A DNA stretch of 64,000 nt from Halomonas meridiana. GTDB lineage: Bacteria; Pseudomonadota; Gammaproteobacteria; Pseudomonadales; Halomonadaceae. Below the pieces are notes generated by a model. The model worked only from the letters and a program-made list of their open reading frames with translations, was not told the origin of the DNA and searched no databases. The position numbers were made by a program, and so were the translations under genes. This document shows positions 55,477-64,000 of this stretch, piece after piece (the stretch's first letter is position 1; every line of letters begins with the position of its first letter). The stretch spans positions 496,001 to 560,000 of the forward strand of contig NZ_CP024621.1 in the NCBI RefSeq assembly GCF_009846525.1. The letters run 5' to 3'.

Positions 55477-56346
55477 ATGGCAGCTATCAGCGCCTCTCAG
55501 GTGAAGGAACTGCGCGAACGTACCGGTCTTGGCATGATGGAGTGTAAAAAAGCACTCACCGAAGCCGACGGTGACATCGAAGTCGCGATCGAAAACCTGC
55601 GTAAAAGCTCTGGTCTTAAAGCCGCGAAGAAAGCGTGTCGTACCGCTGCTGAAGGTGCGGTCGTTACTCGCGTAGCAGACGATGGCAGCTACGGCGTCAT
55701 GGTCGAAATCAACTCTGAGACCGATTTCGTTGCCCGTGACGACAACTTCATCGACTTCTCCAACAAGATCGCGGATGCGTTCTTTGCGGCGAAGAACGAA
55801 GACGTGGCCGCGGTGATGGCGGGTGACCTTGAGTCCGCTCGTGAGCAGCTGGTTCAGAAAATCGGCGAAAACATCGGCGTACGTCGTGCCGTTGTCGTCG
55901 ATGCCGTTGACGGTGGTCTGGTGGGCGAATACGTTCACGGCGGCCGCATTGGCGTTCTGACCGTCCTGAAAGGCGGCACCAGCGAAGCAGCCAAAGACGT
56001 TGCCATGCACGTTGCGGCGATCAACCCGGCCGTTGCCCATCCAGAAGAGATGCCGCAAGAGCAGCTGGACAAAGAGAAAGCGATCATCCTGGCCCAGCCG
56101 GACATGGCCGGTAAGCCTGAGCAGATCGCTGAGAAGATGGTTCAAGGCCGCCTGAAGAAGTACCTGGCCGAGAACAGCCTGACCGAACAGCCGTTCGTCA
56201 AAGACCCGAACCAATCCGTTGCTGAGTTCGTCAAAGCAGCCGGTGGCGAAGTGGTCAGCTTCACTCGCTTTGAAGTGGGCGAAGGCATCGAGAAAGAAGA
56301 AGTCGACTTCGCTAAAGAAGTCATGGAACAGGCTGGCCGTCGCTAA
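55477..56346 (+). CDS. tsf: Elongation factor Ts
   Basis: Guanine nucleotide exchange factor for EF-Tu, 289 residues. [20 protein letters not shown] and [20 protein letters not shown] form the UBA-like N-terminal domain; the [10 protein letters not shown] motif contacts EF-Tu; [13 protein letters not shown] and [14 protein letters not shown] follow. GAGGTGAAATCTC precedes ATG 55477. It follows rpsB after a terminator, so may be partly independent. Confidence 0.97.
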   Translation: MAAISASQVKELRERTGLGMMECKKALTEADGDIEVAIENLRKSSGLKAAKKACRTAAEGAVVTRVADDGSYGVMVEINSETDFVARDDNFIDFSNKIADAFFAAKNEDVAAVMAGDLESAREQLVQKIGENIGVRRAVVVDAVDGGLVGEYVHGGRIGVLTVLKGGTSEAAKDVAMHVAAINPAVAHPEEMPQEQLDKEKAIILAQPDMAGKPEQIAEKMVQGRLKKYLAENSLTEQPFVKDPNQSVAEFVKAAGGEVVSFTRFEVGEGIEKEEVDFAKEVMEQAGRR

Positions 56347-56370
56347 GGTCAGAGGTTCCAGCAAGAAGAT

Positions 56371-56392
56371 GGCGTGCGCGCGAGCGCACGCC
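56371..56392 (+). other. Stable GCGA-tetraloop hairpin between tsf and pyrH
   Basis: GGCGTGCGC (56371-56379), loop GCGA, GCGCACGCC (56384-56392): a perfect 9-bp GC stem capped by a GNRA tetraloop. No T tract follows, so it is not a classical terminator; an RNA-stability or processing element is possible. Confidence 0.6.
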
Positions 56393-56468
56393 TTCGTGTA
56401 TCCGGCCCCTGTGAAATACAGGCGCTGCCTCGCCCACCTGTGCCCAGGTCTGCCTCAGGAGAGATGCC

Positions 56469-57239
56469 ATGTCACGTGATGTTCAAGAGTCTACCCCCAC
56501 TGCTGCCACCAAAATCGACAAGTCGAAGTCGAAGTACAAGCGTATTTTGCTGAAGCTGTCGGGCGAAGCGCTGATGGGTGAGCACGATTTTGGTATCGAT
56601 CCGAAGGTATTGGATCGCATGGCGCTGGAGATCGGCCAGCTGGTGGGAATTGGTGTACAGGTCGGTATCGTGATCGGTGGCGGTAACCTGTTCCGTGGCG
56701 CGGCGCTCAACGAGGCCGGTATGGATCGGGTCACGGGTGACCACATGGGAATGCTGGCAACGGTGATGAATGCGCTCGCCATGCGCGATGCGCTGGAGCG
56801 CTCCAACATTCGCTCCCGCGTGATGTCAGCGATTCCCATGAGTGGTGTGGTGGAGCATTACGACCGCCGCACTGCCATCCGCTATTTAACGTCGGGCGAC
56901 GTGGTGCTGTTCTCTGCGGGCACCGGAAACCCGTTCTTCACCACGGACTCTGCGGCCTGTTTGCGCGGCATCGAAGTGGATGTCGACGTCGTCATCAAGG
57001 CCACCAAGGTGGATGGCGTGTACAATAAGGACCCGGTGAAGCACCCCGACGCCGTAAAATACGACCAGCTCTCCTATGACGACGCTCTGGACCAGAAGCT
57101 GGGCGTAATGGATTTGACCGCAATCTGCCTGGTACGTGACCATAATATGCCGGTGCGGGTATTTGATATGAACAAGCCTGGTGCCCTGCTTAACCTCGTG
57201 GTTGGAGGCAAGGAAGGCACGCTGATAGACAGAGGGTAA
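56469..57239 (+). CDS. pyrH: UMP kinase
   Basis: Hexameric bacterial UMP kinase of the amino-acid-kinase fold, 256 residues. [20 protein letters not shown] and [16 protein letters not shown] bind nucleotide; [39 protein letters not shown] and [13 protein letters not shown] are conserved. An extra basic N-terminal tail of about 20 residues precedes the core. GGAGAGATGCC lies before ATG 56469. Four bases before frr. Confidence 0.96.
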   Translation: MSRDVQESTPTAATKIDKSKSKYKRILLKLSGEALMGEHDFGIDPKVLDRMALEIGQLVGIGVQVGIVIGGGNLFRGAALNEAGMDRVTGDHMGMLATVMNALAMRDALERSNIRSRVMSAIPMSGVVEHYDRRTAIRYLTSGDVVLFSAGTGNPFFTTDSAACLRGIEVDVDVVIKATKVDGVYNKDPVKHPDAVKYDQLSYDDALDQKLGVMDLTAICLVRDHNMPVRVFDMNKPGALLNLVVGGKEGTLIDRG

Positions 57240-57243
57240 CAAC

Positions 57244-57801
57244 GTGATCAACGACATCAAGAAAGATGCAGAGTCTCGCATGAAGAAGAGCGTTGAGGCG
57301 CTGCACAGCAACTTCAACAAGATCCGCACGGGCCGTGCTCACCCTAGCATCCTGGATGCCGTGACCGTCGAGTATTACGGTGGTCAAGTGCCGCTGAACC
57401 AAGTGGCGTCTGTGAACGTTGAAGATGCGCGTACCTTGACCGTGGCTCCTTGGGAGCAGGGAATGGTGCCGAAAATCGAAAAAGCGATCATGACCTCTGA
57501 CCTGGGTCTGAACCCGTCCAGCGCTGGTAACGTGATTCGTGTACCGATGCCGATGCTGACCGAAGAGACCCGTAAAGGCTACATCAAGCAGGCGCGTAGC
57601 GAAGCGGAAACGGCGCGTGTGGCCGTGCGTAACGTGCGTCGTGATGCCAACGGTGACTTCAAATCCTTGCTCAAGGACAAAGAGATCACCGAAGACGATC
57701 AGCGTCAGGGCGAAGACGAGATCCAGAAGCTGACCGACAAATATATCGCTGAGATCGACAAGGCGCTGGCCGCAAAAGAACAGGATCTCATGCAGGTATA
57801 A
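57244..57801 (+). CDS. frr: Ribosome recycling factor
   Basis: Splits post-termination ribosomes with EF-G. 185 residues, the E. coli length. [53 protein letters not shown] and [20 protein letters not shown] are family motifs. The start is GTG 57244 behind AGAGGGTAACAAC, giving [13 protein letters not shown], which matches the E. coli N-terminus. The gene pair pyrH-frr is conserved. Confidence 0.97.
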   Translation: MINDIKKDAESRMKKSVEALHSNFNKIRTGRAHPSILDAVTVEYYGGQVPLNQVASVNVEDARTLTVAPWEQGMVPKIEKAIMTSDLGLNPSSAGNVIRVPMPMLTEETRKGYIKQARSEAETARVAVRNVRRDANGDFKSLLKDKEITEDDQRQGEDEIQKLTDKYIAEIDKALAAKEQDLMQV

Positions 57802-57819
57802 CCCCCTGCGTTCACTCTG

Positions 57820-57844
57820 CCACGGGCGGCTTGGCCGCTCGTGG
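57820..57844 (+). other. Hairpin between frr and uppS
   Basis: CCACGGGCGGC (57820-57830), loop TTG, GCCGCTCGTGG (57834-57844): an 11-bp stem with one G-T pair. No T tract follows. It could stabilise or separate the frr and uppS parts of the message. Confidence 0.55.
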
Positions 57845-57889
57845 GCCATCGCTTGGCTTACTTATGACTGATCTTTGGTGCGAGAACCC

Positions 57890-58675
57890 ATGACGTCTCC
57901 GCAGCTTCCCCAAGAGCAGCCGGGCGGCACGACGCTTTCTCGATCCGAGGAAGCGCTGCCGTCCCATGTTGCTATCATTATGGATGGTAACAACCGCTGG
58001 GCGCGGGCACGTGGGCTGTCGGGTGTGCGCGGTCACCGCGCCGGTGTCGAAGCCGTGCGCGCAGTGATCGAGCGCGCGACAGAGCGAGGCGTCCCGACGC
58101 TGAGCCTGTTCGCGTTCTCCAGCGAGAACTGGAAGCGTCCCGCCGCTGAGGTGAACGCGCTCATGGAGCTGTTTTTGATGGCGCTCAAGCGCGAAGTCAA
58201 AAAGCTCAACGAGCGCAATATCCGCCTGTCGATTATTGGCGAGCAGCGTGGCTTTTCCCATGCGATTCAAAAGCATATCCAGCGCGCCGAAGCGCTGACC
58301 GCCGAGAATACCGGCATGCATCTGGTGATTGCCGCGAACTACGGCGGCCAGTGGGACATCGCCCGTGCCGCCCGCCAGCTTGCCGAGCAGGTGGCCGCCG
58401 GAGAGCTGGCGCCCGAGGCCATCGACGAAGCACGCTTGGATGCGGCCATGAACACCGACCAAGTACCGCCGGTGGATCTATGTATCCGTACCAGCGGCGA
58501 GCAGCGGCTCTCGAACTTCATGCTCTGGCAATTGGCCTATGCCGAACTGCATTTTTCGCCCTTATTATGGCCAGATTTCGATGGGGCGGCCTTCGACCAA
58601 GCACTCGACGATTTCTGCTTACGACGTCGCCGCTTTGGAATGACCGACGAACAAATAGAGGCGCAAGGTGCTTAA
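57890..58675 (+). CDS. uppS: Undecaprenyl diphosphate synthase (cis-prenyltransferase)
   Basis: Makes the C55 lipid carrier for cell-wall and O-antigen synthesis. 261 residues. HVAIIMDGNNRWARARGLSG carries the catalytic Asp and FPP-phosphate Arg; GHRAGVEAV, LSLFAFSSENWKRP, and the C-terminal DLCIRTSGEQRLSNFMLWQL with YAELHF are diagnostic. ATG 57890 is chosen over TTG 57875. Its stop lies 8 bases inside cdsA, starting the isoprenoid/lipid part of the operon. Confidence 0.95.
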   Translation: MTSPQLPQEQPGGTTLSRSEEALPSHVAIIMDGNNRWARARGLSGVRGHRAGVEAVRAVIERATERGVPTLSLFAFSSENWKRPAAEVNALMELFLMALKREVKKLNERNIRLSIIGEQRGFSHAIQKHIQRAEALTAENTGMHLVIAANYGGQWDIARAARQLAEQVAAGELAPEAIDEARLDAAMNTDQVPPVDLCIRTSGEQRLSNFMLWQLAYAELHFSPLLWPDFDGAAFDQALDDFCLRRRRFGMTDEQIEAQGA

Positions 58676-59489
58676 ACAGCGGATGATCACCGCAGCCTGG
58701 TTGGCGCCTGTGACGCTGATCGGTCTGTTCGGCTTACAGGGAGGTGCCTTTGCGCTGTTTACAGCGCTGATCGTGCTGTTAGGTACCTGGGAATGGACCA
58801 ACCTGGCGGGCGTAGGCGCTTCGCGTATCCGGCTGGCACTGGTCGCGGGAATGGCGGTGCTGCTGGCGCTTTTATGGCTCGGCGGCGCGGCGTATGCGGT
58901 GTGGCCGCTGTGGCTCGCTGCTGCCGGTTGGCTACTCAATCTCTACTGGGTGACCCAGTACCCCCACAGCAGCCAGCAGTGGCACACCACGTCGCGCCGC
59001 CTGCTGATGGGCGTTTGGGTGTTACTGCCGTGCTGGGTGGGTTTCAACGTGCTGCGCGATAGCGGTGCGGTGTGGCTGCTGTTCGTGCTACTGCTGGTCT
59101 GGACGGCCGATATCGGCGCCTATTTTGCCGGCCGTCGCTGGGGCAAGCACAAGCTGGCCCCACGGGTGAGCCCGGGAAAATCCTGGGAAGGCGTCTACGG
59201 CGGGTTGGCCGCCACGACGCTGCTGGCGATGCTCTTTGCGCTTTGGCAGCCTCTTGGACCCATGGGCGGGGTAGCGCTGGTGGTGATTACTGCCGTGGTG
59301 ACGCTGACCTCCGTGCTAGGGGATCTGTTTGAGAGCATGTTGAAGCGCTACCGCAATATCAAAGACTCCAGCCAGCTACTGCCGGGCCACGGTGGTGTGT
59401 TGGACCGTATCGATAGCCTGACCGCAGCTATTCCCATCTTCGCGCTGTTCTATCTGCAGGTACTGTCACTTCAGGTGAGCGCGCTATGA
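58668..59489 (+). CDS. cdsA: Phosphatidate cytidylyltransferase
   Basis: Makes CDP-diacylglycerol, the branch point of phospholipid synthesis. 273 residues with about seven hydrophobic segments. The family signature [20 protein letters not shown] with [17 protein letters not shown] lies near the C-terminus, and [12 protein letters not shown] in the middle. GTG 58668 follows GAGG by six bases and overlaps uppS by eight. Its TGA overlaps dxr ATG (ATGA). Confidence 0.95.
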   Translation: MLKQRMITAAWLAPVTLIGLFGLQGGAFALFTALIVLLGTWEWTNLAGVGASRIRLALVAGMAVLLALLWLGGAAYAVWPLWLAAAGWLLNLYWVTQYPHSSQQWHTTSRRLLMGVWVLLPCWVGFNVLRDSGAVWLLFVLLLVWTADIGAYFAGRRWGKHKLAPRVSPGKSWEGVYGGLAATTLLAMLFALWQPLGPMGGVALVVITAVVTLTSVLGDLFESMLKRYRNIKDSSQLLPGHGGVLDRIDSLTAAIPIFALFYLQVLSLQVSAL

Positions 59490-60682
59490 GTCACGTCTCA
59501 GTTCAGTCGGTCACCGTGCTCGGTGCGACCGGCTCCATCGGTAAAAGCACCCTGGACGTCATCGCCCGCCACCCCGACCGTTACCGTGTGCATGCGCTGA
59601 CGGCGCATACGTCGAAAGAGGCGTTGCTCGACCAGTGCATCGCGCACTCACCGCAGTTTGCCGTGCTGGATACCGATGCCGATGCCCAGTGGTTGCAGCA
59701 AGCGCTGCGCCGCGCAGGTGTCAGGACAACGGCGCTGGCTGGACAGGAGGCGCTGTGCGAGGTTGCGCGGGCGGCAGAGGTCGATACCGTGATGGCAGCG
59801 ATCGTTGGGGCGGCGGGGCTGCTGCCCTCACTGGCGGCCGCCGAGGCGGGCAAGCGCGTCCTGCTGGCCAACAAAGAAGCGCTGGTGATGAGCGGTGCGC
59901 TGTTCATGGATGCCGTCGCGCGCTCTGGGGCCACGCTGCTGCCGATCGATTCTGAACATAATGCCATCTACCAGTGTCTACCCAGCGAGCATCGTGGCGG
60001 GTTAGCCAAGCACGGTGTGCGGCAGCTGCTGTTGACGGCCTCCGGTGGGCCATTCCGTGGCTGGTCGGCGGAGCAGATCGCCAGTGCCACGCCCGATCAA
60101 GCCTGTGCGCATCCCAACTGGTCCATGGGTCGCAAGATCTCGGTGGATAGCGCGTCGCTGATGAACAAAGGCCTCGAACTCATCGAAGCATGTTGGCTGT
60201 TCGATGCCACGCCCGAGCAGATTCAGGTGGTCGTCCATCCGCAGAGCGTCATTCACTCCATGGCGGCCTACGACGATGGGTCGGTGATCGCCCAGTTGGG
60301 GAATCCCGACATGCGAACGCCCATCGCCTATGGCTTGGCTTGGCCTGAACGGATCGACGCCGGCGTGGAAACGCTCGATCTGTTCCAAGTCGCCCGGCTC
60401 GATTTCGAAGCCCCTGACGAGACACGCTTTCCCTGTCTGCGCTTGGCCCGGGAGGCCATGCAGGCCGGTGGCGCGGCCCCGGCGGTGTTGAACGCGGCCA
60501 ACGAAGTGGCCGTCGAGGCCTTCTTGGCGGGGCACATCACGTTCGGGGCGATTCCAGAGCTGGTCGCAACGGTCATGGGGCTGGCGTATCCCGGTCAAGC
60601 CGATTCGCTGGAGCGAGTGCTGGCGGCGGATCGCTGGGCGCGCGAGCAAGCGGCACTCACCTTACGTCAGTTAACCGCTTAG
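59486..60682 (+). CDS. dxr: 1-deoxy-D-xylulose 5-phosphate reductoisomerase
   Basis: First committed step of the MEP isoprenoid pathway. 398 residues. NADPH motif [16 protein letters not shown], then [11 protein letters not shown], metal/substrate site [26 protein letters not shown], and the flexible loop [20 protein letters not shown]. The product feeds FPP and hence UppS encoded just upstream. ATG 59486 overlaps the cdsA stop. Confidence 0.96.
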   Translation: MSHVSVQSVTVLGATGSIGKSTLDVIARHPDRYRVHALTAHTSKEALLDQCIAHSPQFAVLDTDADAQWLQQALRRAGVRTTALAGQEALCEVARAAEVDTVMAAIVGAAGLLPSLAAAEAGKRVLLANKEALVMSGALFMDAVARSGATLLPIDSEHNAIYQCLPSEHRGGLAKHGVRQLLLTASGGPFRGWSAEQIASATPDQACAHPNWSMGRKISVDSASLMNKGLELIEACWLFDATPEQIQVVVHPQSVIHSMAAYDDGSVIAQLGNPDMRTPIAYGLAWPERIDAGVETLDLFQVARLDFEAPDETRFPCLRLAREAMQAGGAAPAVLNAANEVAVEAFLAGHITFGAIPELVATVMGLAYPGQADSLERVLAADRWAREQAALTLRQLTA

Positions 60683-60725
60683 TCTCAGTCAACGCTGAGC
60701 AGCGCGTCGTGGAAAGGAGCGAAAA

Positions 60726-62084
60726 GTGGGCCTGATACAGAATATCTTAGCCGTCATCGTCGTGTTGGGACTGCTAGTGACCTTTCATGAGTTTGGTCAC
60801 TTCTGGGTGGCGCGTCGCTGTGGCGTCAAAGTGCTGCGGTTTTCGGTAGGGTTTGGTAAGCCGCTGTGGTCGACGGTGGATCGCCACGGCACCGAGTTTG
60901 CGGTGGCGGCCATTCCGCTGGGCGGCTACGTCAAGATGCTAGACGAGCGCGAAGCGCCGGTGCCAGACGATCAGTTACATCACGCCTTCAACCGCAAGAC
61001 CGTGTGGCAGCGCATTGCGATCGTCGCCGCAGGCCCCATTGCCAACTTCCTACTCGCCATCGTCGCCTACTGGGCGCTGTTCGTGGCGGGCACGACGACC
61101 GTGGCCCCCCTCGTAGGCGAGATCACGCCGAACTCGCCCGCTGCTCAGGCTGGCTTGGAACAGGGAAGTGAGATCACCGCCATTCAGGGCGAGTCGATGC
61201 GCTCCTGGGAGGAGATCAACCTGAAACTGGTGTCCATGATCGGTTTCAGCGGCGACCTCACCATCGAGGCCATGCCGGAGGGAGCAAGTGCGACGCGCGG
61301 CTATCAGCTGCCGGTCGATGATTACATGGTGCGCCAAGACCCACCGCAGCCACTGCAAACGCTGGGCTTCTCTCCTTGGCAGCCTAACGTGCCGGCGGTG
61401 CTTGGTCAGGTCGTCGAAGGACAGGCGGCCGAGGCGGCCGGGCTTCGAGCCGGTGATCGTATCGTCTCGCTCAACGGTGAACCCATCGACGACTGGATGC
61501 AATTTGTCGCGGTGATTCGCGATAGCGCTGGCGAGACCCTGCGCGTTGGGTACCAGCGTGATGGGGAGCAGGGCACGCTTTCGCTCACCCCAGGACGTAA
61601 TACGCTGGAGAGTGGTGACGAGGTTGGGTACATTGGAGCCGGTGCAGAGCCGTTTAGCTGGCCTGAGTCGCTGCAGCGCGAGATTCGCTACGGGCCGATC
61701 GAGGCCGTCGGGCAAGCGCTGTCACGCACCGGTGAGATGGTTCTGCTGACGGTGGATGCGATCCGTAAGATGTTGGTAGGGCTGATCTCCCCGTCCAACT
61801 TGTCCGGGCCGATCACCATCGCACAAATTTCCGGCGATTCGGCGCGCGCGGGGGTAGAAGCCTTCGTGGGCTTTCTCGCGTATCTTTCGATCAGTTTAGG
61901 GGTGCTGAATTTGCTGCCCATCCCCGTGCTCGATGGCGGTCATCTGCTTTACTATTTCGTCGAGGTATTACGTGGGCGGCCGGTTTCTGAGCAAACACAA
62001 GCGATAGGGCTACGCATCGGGTTAGCCATGGTCGGCACCCTGATGTTGATGGCGCTCTATTTCGATTTGATGCGCCTGTGGTAA
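60726..62084 (+). CDS. rseP: Site-2 zinc metalloprotease RseP
   Basis: Intramembrane protease that cuts anti-sigma factor RseA/MucA after DegS/AlgW, freeing sigma-E. 452 residues. TM1 holds HEFGH (21-25). Two periplasmic PDZ domains (GEITPNSPAAQAGLEQGSEI; GQAAEAAGLRAGDRIVSLNG) follow. The C-terminal LDG motif NLLPIPVLDGGHLLYYF completes the zinc site. GTG 60726 follows AAGGAG by six bases. Upstream of bamA, consistent with envelope-stress control of outer-membrane assembly. Confidence 0.95.
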   Translation: MGLIQNILAVIVVLGLLVTFHEFGHFWVARRCGVKVLRFSVGFGKPLWSTVDRHGTEFAVAAIPLGGYVKMLDEREAPVPDDQLHHAFNRKTVWQRIAIVAAGPIANFLLAIVAYWALFVAGTTTVAPLVGEITPNSPAAQAGLEQGSEITAIQGESMRSWEEINLKLVSMIGFSGDLTIEAMPEGASATRGYQLPVDDYMVRQDPPQPLQTLGFSPWQPNVPAVLGQVVEGQAAEAAGLRAGDRIVSLNGEPIDDWMQFVAVIRDSAGETLRVGYQRDGEQGTLSLTPGRNTLESGDEVGYIGAGAEPFSWPESLQREIRYGPIEAVGQALSRTGEMVLLTVDAIRKMLVGLISPSNLSGPITIAQISGDSARAGVEAFVGFLAYLSISLGVLNLLPIPVLDGGHLLYYFVEVLRGRPVSEQTQAIGLRIGLAMVGTLMLMALYFDLMRLW

Positions 62085-62109
62085 TAACGCGTGTAGCGCG
62101 CAGGATGCC

Positions 62110-62137
62110 TTGTCATCTGCCTGCACAAATGTATATG
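62110..62137 (+). promoter_or_regulatory. Candidate bamA promoter
   Basis: TTGTCA (62110-62115), 16 bases, TATATG (62132-62137), 47 bases upstream of bamA. No sigma-E-type GAACTT/TCTGA pair was seen in the 100-base gap. Confidence 0.45.
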
Positions 62138-62184
62138 GTGCCTGTCTTAACCGACGGGCAGACCAACGCGAGCGAACTGACTGC

Positions 62185-64000
62185 ATGAAAATCAAGACCC
62201 TTGGAATGGCGGCACTCTTGCTGGTAGGCGCCAGCGGCGCCCAAGCACAATCCTTTGATGTTTCAGACATTCGTGTGGAAGGACTGCAGCGGGTTTCCGC
62301 CGCCTCGGTCTTTAATGCGTTTCCCGTGAGCGCGAACGACCGCGTCGACGAGCAGCAGCTCGCCGCCGCCGCACGGGACCTGTTCGCGACCGGACTGTTT
62401 GAAGACGTCTCGTTGGCCCGGGAAGGCGACGTGCTGGTGATCCAAGTGGTCGAGCGGCCTACCATTGCGCGCTTGAACATCGAAGGCAATGACCAGATCT
62501 CCGATGAAGATCTGCGCAACGGCCTGCGCGAATCGGGCCTGTCGGAAGGCCAAGTGCTACAGCTCTCCACCCTCGACGAGATCGAGCGTGAACTCGAGGG
62601 CGTGTATCAAGCCCAGGGGCGCTATAGCGCTGGTATCAATGTGGACGTCGAGGAGATCGATGAAGGCCGCGTACAGGTCAACATCGATATCAATGAAGGC
62701 GAAGTCGCCAAGATTCGTCAGATCAACATCGTCGGCAACCAGGATTTCGACGATGAAACCCTGCGGGACATTTTCGAGTTGAACGACCGCCCAGGGCGCA
62801 TCTTCGGCTGGTTCTCCAACGACGAATACTCTCGGGAAGCGCTTTCTGGCGATATCGAGCGTCTACGGTCATTCTATCTGGACCGTGGCTACGTCAACTT
62901 TGACGTCACGTCGACCCAGGTATCGATTGGCCCCGAGAAGTCCGACATCTTCATCACCCTCAATATCGATGAAGGCGGTCAGTACCGCGTAGGCGATATC
63001 CGCTTTGCCGGCGATCTGCAGATCAGCGAAAACGAAGCCCGCAACCTGCTCGAAATCAACAGCGGCGATATCTTCTCCCGTGGCGATGTCAACGCCTCGA
63101 CGGAAGCGCTGCGCCAGCGCCTGGGCGCGGAAGGCTTCGCCTTTGCCGAGGTGCAGGGCATTCCTGAAGTGGCCGATGACGGCGAAACGGTCGATCTCGT
63201 GATCGCCGTGAATCCAGGTCAGCGCGCTTACGTGCGTCGTATCGAGTTCTACGGCAACACCACGACCCAAGACGAAGTGCTGCGTCGTGAGATGATCCAG
63301 CTCGAAGGTGCCCCGGCATCGACGGAGTCGATCACTCAGTCGCGTCAGCGTCTGGAGCGTTTGGGCTTCTTTAGCCAAGTGGAAGTCGACACGCAGCCGG
63401 TGCCGGGTGAGCCCGATCTGCTGGACGTGACCTATAACGTGGAAGAGCAGCCTTCAGGTTCGGTCTCTGCCAGCGTCGGCTTTTCGCAGAGCGCGGGCGT
63501 GATCTACGGGGTCGGTCTGGCTCAAAACAACTTCCTCGGCACCGGTAACCGCGTCAACGTCGGCGCCCAGCGCAGTGATACCTTCACCAGCGTCAATTTT
63601 GCCTTCACCGATCCTTACTGGACGCTGGACGGCATCTCTCGCGGGTACAACGTGTTCTACCGCGAAACCGACTATGCGGACTCCGATATCTCGACCTTCT
63701 CGACCGATGCCTACGGTGCCGGTATCAACTTCGGCTACCCCATCAGCGAGCTGTCGCGTCTGAACTTTGGTGCCAGTGTCGAAGACGTCACGGTGAAGAC
63801 CTACTTCGACACCGCCTCTGAAATCCGCCGCTATGTGGAAGATCAGGGCGAAAACGCACAAAGCCTCAAGCTGACCGCGAGCTGGACACGCAACAACCTG
63901 AACCGCGGCATCATGCCGACCGCCGGTAACTACCAGCGCGTCTCGTTGGAAACCGGCGTGCCGGGTAGCGATGCGGAGTACTACAAACTCCAGGCCCGCG
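62185..64000 (+). CDS. bamA: Outer membrane protein assembly factor BamA (3' end outside window)
   Basis: Core Omp85 component of the beta-barrel assembly machine; 605 of about 800 codons are present. Signal peptide MKIKTLGMAALLLVGASGAQ ends AQA before QSFDVSDIRVEGLQRVSAAS. Five POTRA domains follow (starts near DIRVEGL, ARLNIEGN, KIRQINIVGN, YRVGDIRFAG and VRRIEFYGNT), then the barrel from about residue 420 (VSASVGFSQSAGVIYGVGLA). The frame is open to the window edge. Follows rseP, as in E. coli and Pseudomonas. Confidence 0.95.
   Translation, partial: MKIKTLGMAALLLVGASGAQAQSFDVSDIRVEGLQRVSAASVFNAFPVSANDRVDEQQLAAAARDLFATGLFEDVSLAREGDVLVIQVVERPTIARLNIEGNDQISDEDLRNGLRESGLSEGQVLQLSTLDEIERELEGVYQAQGRYSAGINVDVEEIDEGRVQVNIDINEGEVAKIRQINIVGNQDFDDETLRDIFELNDRPGRIFGWFSNDEYSREALSGDIERLRSFYLDRGYVNFDVTSTQVSIGPEKSDIFITLNIDEGGQYRVGDIRFAGDLQISENEARNLLEINSGDIFSRGDVNASTEALRQRLGAEGFAFAEVQGIPEVADDGETVDLVIAVNPGQRAYVRRIEFYGNTTTQDEVLRREMIQLEGAPASTESITQSRQRLERLGFFSQVEVDTQPVPGEPDLLDVTYNVEEQPSGSVSASVGFSQSAGVIYGVGLAQNNFLGTGNRVNVGAQRSDTFTSVNFAFTDPYWTLDGISRGYNVFYRETDYADSDISTFSTDAYGAGINFGYPISELSRLNFGASVEDVTVKTYFDTASEIRRYVEDQGENAQSLKLTASWTRNNLNRGIMPTAGNYQRVSLETGVPGSDAEYYKLQAR

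Noticed and set aside
55450..56364. A 304-codon open frame opposite tsf
   Set aside because: Shadow of tsf, spanning almost exactly the tsf gene, a common effect of biased codon use.

Overview
The window is a gene-dense, GC-rich stretch of chromosome from a gammaproteobacterium, most likely of the Halomonas group (inference). The proteins are gammaproteobacterial throughout. Gene order mixes blocks known from Pseudomonas (xerD-dsbC-hom-thrC, argB-algC-dut-coaBC-radC-rpmB-rpmG, the dapC-arsC-dapD neighbourhood beside glnD-map-rpsB) with blocks known from E. coli (corB/yfjD-ypjD-ffh-rpsP-rimM-trmD-rplS, recJ..prfB-lysS, holD-rimI, ftsYEX-rpoH, dapE next to a Spx/ArsC-like gene). I saw no rRNA, tRNA, insertion sequence, phage, integrase island or CRISPR array. 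This is mostly core genome, so the unusual signals are small ones inside or between housekeeping genes.

Layout. 1-5.2 kb: end of an unknown gene, an M16 zinc protease translationally coupled to an SRAP-family protein that has lost its active site, then a divergent TetR regulator overlapping a PlsC-type acyltransferase. 5.2-11.7 kb: CorB-like transporter, YpjD, then ffh and the ribosome-maturation run rpsP-rimM-trmD-rplS. 11.7-17.9 kb: xerD-dsbC-hom-thrC-recJ. 17.9-23.3 kb: an accessory block between recJ and prfB with yitT, a copper-ATPase operon (MerR-type regulator, copA and a 23-residue membrane peptide) under a clear MerR-type operator, and a FadL porin. 23.5-28.1 kb: prfB with its programmed frameshift, lysS, a small conserved protein and an MFS pump. 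28.1-30.6 kb: bolA-holD-rimI as an overlapping chain, then zapB and rsmD. 30.7-35.0 kb: ftsY (with 25 perfect CCAGAG repeats), ftsE, ftsX and rpoH. 35-40 kb, minus strand: coaBC-dut-algC-argB-slmA. 40-46.3 kb: radC, rpmB-rpmG, mutM, rlmI, a thioesterase, ald, slyX, and a membrane-anchored cold-shock-domain protein. 46.4-54.2 kb, minus strand: map-glnD-dapC-arsC-like-dapD-dapE-unknown. 54.5-64 kb: rpsB-tsf-pyrH-frr-uppS-cdsA-dxr-rseP-bamA, with bamA cut by the window edge.

How the genes fit together. Translation and ribosome maturation, SRP targeting (ffh and ftsY), lysine and threonine biosynthesis, isoprenoid and phospholipid precursors, outer-membrane assembly and cell division (ftsEX, zapB, slmA, xerD) dominate. 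Start-stop overlaps (ATGA, GTGA, TGATG, TAATG) are frequent and define tightly coupled operons. The observations most worth a second look are the SRAP paralogue with all four catalytic positions changed, the (Pro-Glu)25 microsatellite in ftsY, the 23-residue ORF coupled to copA, the TM-anchored cold-shock protein, the HolD-like psi subunit with a long linker, and a RecJ with divergent motifs.
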